A DNA stretch of 64,000 nt, from NCBI GenBank assembly GCA_900320795.1, contig ONTQ01000001.1, forward strand, positions 1-64,000, read 5' to 3'. This document shows positions 61,939 through 64,000 of this stretch, piece by piece. Under the pieces are notes generated by a model, which was not told where the DNA came from, did not search any database, and worked only from the letters and a program-made list of their open reading frames with translations. The position numbers and the translations under genes are program-made. Positions within the stretch are counted from its first letter, which is position 1, and every line of letters starts with the position of its first letter. This DNA is from an uncultured Bacteroidales bacterium (GTDB lineage: Bacteria; Bacteroidota; Bacteroidia; Bacteroidales; UBA932).

Positions 61939-64000
61939 GTATCTACAGAACTGCCGTCAACAATCCGGTCACCACGGGACTGCTGTTCCTGGCGTTCGCC
62001 ATCATGGGCTTTTTTGCCCTGACGCGGCTGCCGGTGGACAATTTCCCCGACGTGGAGTCCAACGTGATTATGGTGATGAGTTCCTATCCCGGCGCATCGG
62101 CCGAAGATGTGGAGAACAACCTCACCAAACTGCTGGAAAATTCCCTCAACGGTGTGGCGGACCTCAAGAACATCACGTCCAATTCCCGGGAGAACATCGC
62201 GGTGCTTACCCTGGAATTCGAGTACGGAACCGACATTGACGAAGCTACCAATGATGTCCGGGACAAGCTGGACATGATTTCACAGACGCTGCCGGACGGG
62301 GCCTCGCTCCCTTTCCTGTTCAAGTTCAGCGTGGACGACATGCCCATCATGATCATGGCCGCTACGGCCGATCAGAGTGTATCGGCCCTGGACAAAATCC
62401 TGGACGAACGGGTGGCTACGCCTCTGGCGCGCGTGTCCGGTGTGGGTACGGTATCTGTGGCCGGCGCGCCCAAGCGTGAGATCCAGGTCTATTGCGACCC
62501 GGCCAAACTGGAAGCCTACAACCTGTCCATCCCCGCCATTTCCCAGATCATCGCCGCCGAAAACCGGAACATCCCTTCCGGCAGCATCGACATAGGCTCG
62601 GATACCTATACCCTCCGCATCAAAAAGGAGTTTCAGGATCCGTCCGAGTTGCTGGACGTCGTGCTGGGCAGTTTCAACGGCGGCACCATCTACCTCCGGG
62701 ATGTGGCCCGCGTGGTGGATGACGTGGAGGAAAAATCGCAGGAGTCCTATACCAATGGCACCCGCGGCGCCCAGATTATCATCCAGAAGCAGTCGGGCTA
62801 CAATACCGTGGATGTCATCCGCAAGGTGAAGAAGGAGATGGCCGTGCTGGAGCACAATCTTCCGTCCGATGTCCACATCACTACGGTGGTGGACAATTCC
62901 GACAACATCCTCCGCACCATCAACTCCCTGAAGGAGACCATCCTCATCACCTTCCTGGTGGTGATGCTGGTGGTGTTCCTTTTCCTGGGCCGCCTCAAGG
63001 GTACCCTCATTGTGGTACTCAGTATCCCGATCGCCCTGCTGGCCTCCCTGCTGTACCTCTTTGCGACGGGGAATACCTTGAATATCATTTCCATGAGCGC
63101 CCTGTCCATTGCCATCGGCATGGTGGTGGACGATGCCATTGTGGTCTTGGAGAATGTCACTTCGCACCTGGAGCGGGGAGAGAAGCCCAAGGAGGCAGCC
63201 GTGCACGGTACGGCCGAAGTGGGTATCTCCGTCATCGCGTCCACGCTCACCATGCTGTGCGTATTCCTCCCCCTGACCATGATCTCCGGCATGGCCGGTA
63301 TCATGTTCAAGCAGCTGGGATGGATTGTTTCCATCATCATGATCGTGTCCACCACGGCTGCCCTGACGCTGGTCCCCATGCTGTGCTCGCAACTGATGGA
63401 CAACAAGCCCACGACCAACAAACTTTACAAAGCGGTGTTCGGCCCGGTGAACAAGGCGCTGGATGCCATCTCGGCCGGCTATTCCCGCCTCATCGGCTGG
63501 TGCATGAACCGCAAGAAGCTGATTCTTATCGGCGCCCTGGTCATTTTCGCTGCCGTGATGGCCATTTATATGCCGCGGATGAAGACCGAGTATTTCCCCA
63601 ATGCCGACTCCGGCCGTATGCAGGCCACCATTGAGCTGCCCATCGGCACGGCACAGGATGTAACGCGTGACGTGGCGGCCCGCATTTATCAGAAAATCGC
63701 TCAGGACATCCCTGAAATCAAGGTGATGAGCTATCGTTTCGGCCAGGCCGATTCCGACAACGCTTTCGCCTCCATGCAGCAGAACGGCACCTACCTCATT
63801 TCCATGAACATCAATGTGGGGTCCATGGAAAACCGTAAGCGCAGCGTGAGCGAACTGGCCGATATCGTCCGCGCCGACCTCCGCCTGTTCCCGGAAATCA
63901 ACAAGTTCAACGTGAGCGAAGGCGGTGGCATGGGCGGCCGGGCTTCCGTCCAGCTGGAGATCTATGGGTACGATTTCACCGAAACGGAGAATGCCGCCCG
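61935..64000 (+). CDS. RND family efflux permease, partial (runs off the window)
   Basis: The first 688 residues of a proton-driven RND pump of the AcrB type; about one third is missing beyond the window. It shows the first helix (NPVTTGLLFLAFAIMGFFAL), the porter-domain start LPVDNFPDVESNVI, and the proton-relay aspartates of helix 4 in SIAIGMVVDDAIVVLENV. Periplasmic subdomains are present in order. The substrate may be drugs, bile salts or other toxic compounds. It is the inner-membrane part of the TolC-adaptor-pump operon. Confidence 0.95.
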   Translation, partial: MSIYRTAVNNPVTTGLLFLAFAIMGFFALTRLPVDNFPDVESNVIMVMSSYPGASAEDVENNLTKLLENSLNGVADLKNITSNSRENIAVLTLEFEYGTDIDEATNDVRDKLDMISQTLPDGASLPFLFKFSVDDMPIMIMAATADQSVSALDKILDERVATPLARVSGVGTVSVAGAPKREIQVYCDPAKLEAYNLSIPAISQIIAAENRNIPSGSIDIGSDTYTLRIKKEFQDPSELLDVVLGSFNGGTIYLRDVARVVDDVEEKSQESYTNGTRGAQIIIQKQSGYNTVDVIRKVKKEMAVLEHNLPSDVHITTVVDNSDNILRTINSLKETILITFLVVMLVVFLFLGRLKGTLIVVLSIPIALLASLLYLFATGNTLNIISMSALSIAIGMVVDDAIVVLENVTSHLERGEKPKEAAVHGTAEVGISVIASTLTMLCVFLPLTMISGMAGIMFKQLGWIVSIIMIVSTTAALTLVPMLCSQLMDNKPTTNKLYKAVFGPVNKALDAISAGYSRLIGWCMNRKKLILIGALVIFAAVMAIYMPRMKTEYFPNADSGRMQATIELPIGTAQDVTRDVAARIYQKIAQDIPEIKVMSYRFGQADSDNAFASMQQNGTYLISMNINVGSMENRKRSVSELADIVRADLRLFPEINKFNVSEGGGMGGRASVQLEIYGYDFTETENAA

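Overview
The window is one contiguous piece of a Bacteroidota chromosome, most likely order Bacteroidales, with fairly high GC. Four things support this: the promoter -7 element TAnnTTTG (often TATCTTTG) occurs before many genes; the ATP synthase operon has the Bacteroidales order atpD-C-B-E-F-H-A-G; several families are typical of the phylum (DUF4271, DUF2723, DUF3857, split transketolase, eIF1/SUI1-like protein); and ribosome binding sites are A-rich rather than Shine-Dalgarno-like. I cannot name the family or genus. No phage, insertion sequence, CRISPR or tRNA was seen. This is core chromosome, but it is unusually rich in short palindromic repeats.

Layout. 0-4.5 kb: the 3' end of a 5S rRNA gene, enolase, then on the minus strand a NapH/NapG-like iron-sulfur membrane protein and a Tat-exported aldo/keto reductase. 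4.6-10 kb: frr joined to an aromatic amino acid operon (aminotransferase, tyrA, DAHP synthase/chorismate mutase), then MgtC-like protein and pfkA. 10-15 kb: lpxK, a dus gene, and the rplM-rpsI-rpsB-tsf translation operon. 15-21 kb: a pentose block (galM, GH51 arabinofuranosidase, XylE-like transporter, split transketolase). 21-31 kb: a peptidase S51/ATP-grasp fusion gene, a small lipoprotein and the complete ATP synthase operon. 31-40 kb: M20 peptidase, YitT protein, a 52-bp tandem array, HAD hydrolase, an RND pump remnant, an organophosphate transporter, a repeat-loaded MATE gene, rsgA and an SGNH hydrolase. 40-48 kb: malQ, then SUI1-DUF4271-hemD-rnpA-yidD-menG. 46-49 kb: an acyl ligase, an acyl carrier protein and a YghO-like GNAT protein that together resemble a ceramide/acyl transfer module. 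49-64 kb: a DUF2723 membrane glycosyltransferase, two DUF3857 transglutaminase-like proteins, a methyltransferase, pgk, lgt, and a TolC-adaptor-RND efflux operon that runs off the window.

The most striking pattern is repeat DNA inside genes. Short palindromic elements lie in frame in at least five conserved genes (the NapH-like gene, atpB, atpG, the MATE gene and the DUF2723 gene), apparently in surface loops. Tandem copies inside genes have periods of 51, 45 and 30 bp, all multiples of three. A related intergenic array has a 52-bp period. Other copies form gene ends or start codons. Two further points merit follow-up: the S51/ATP-grasp fusion and the ligase-ACP-GNAT lipid module.
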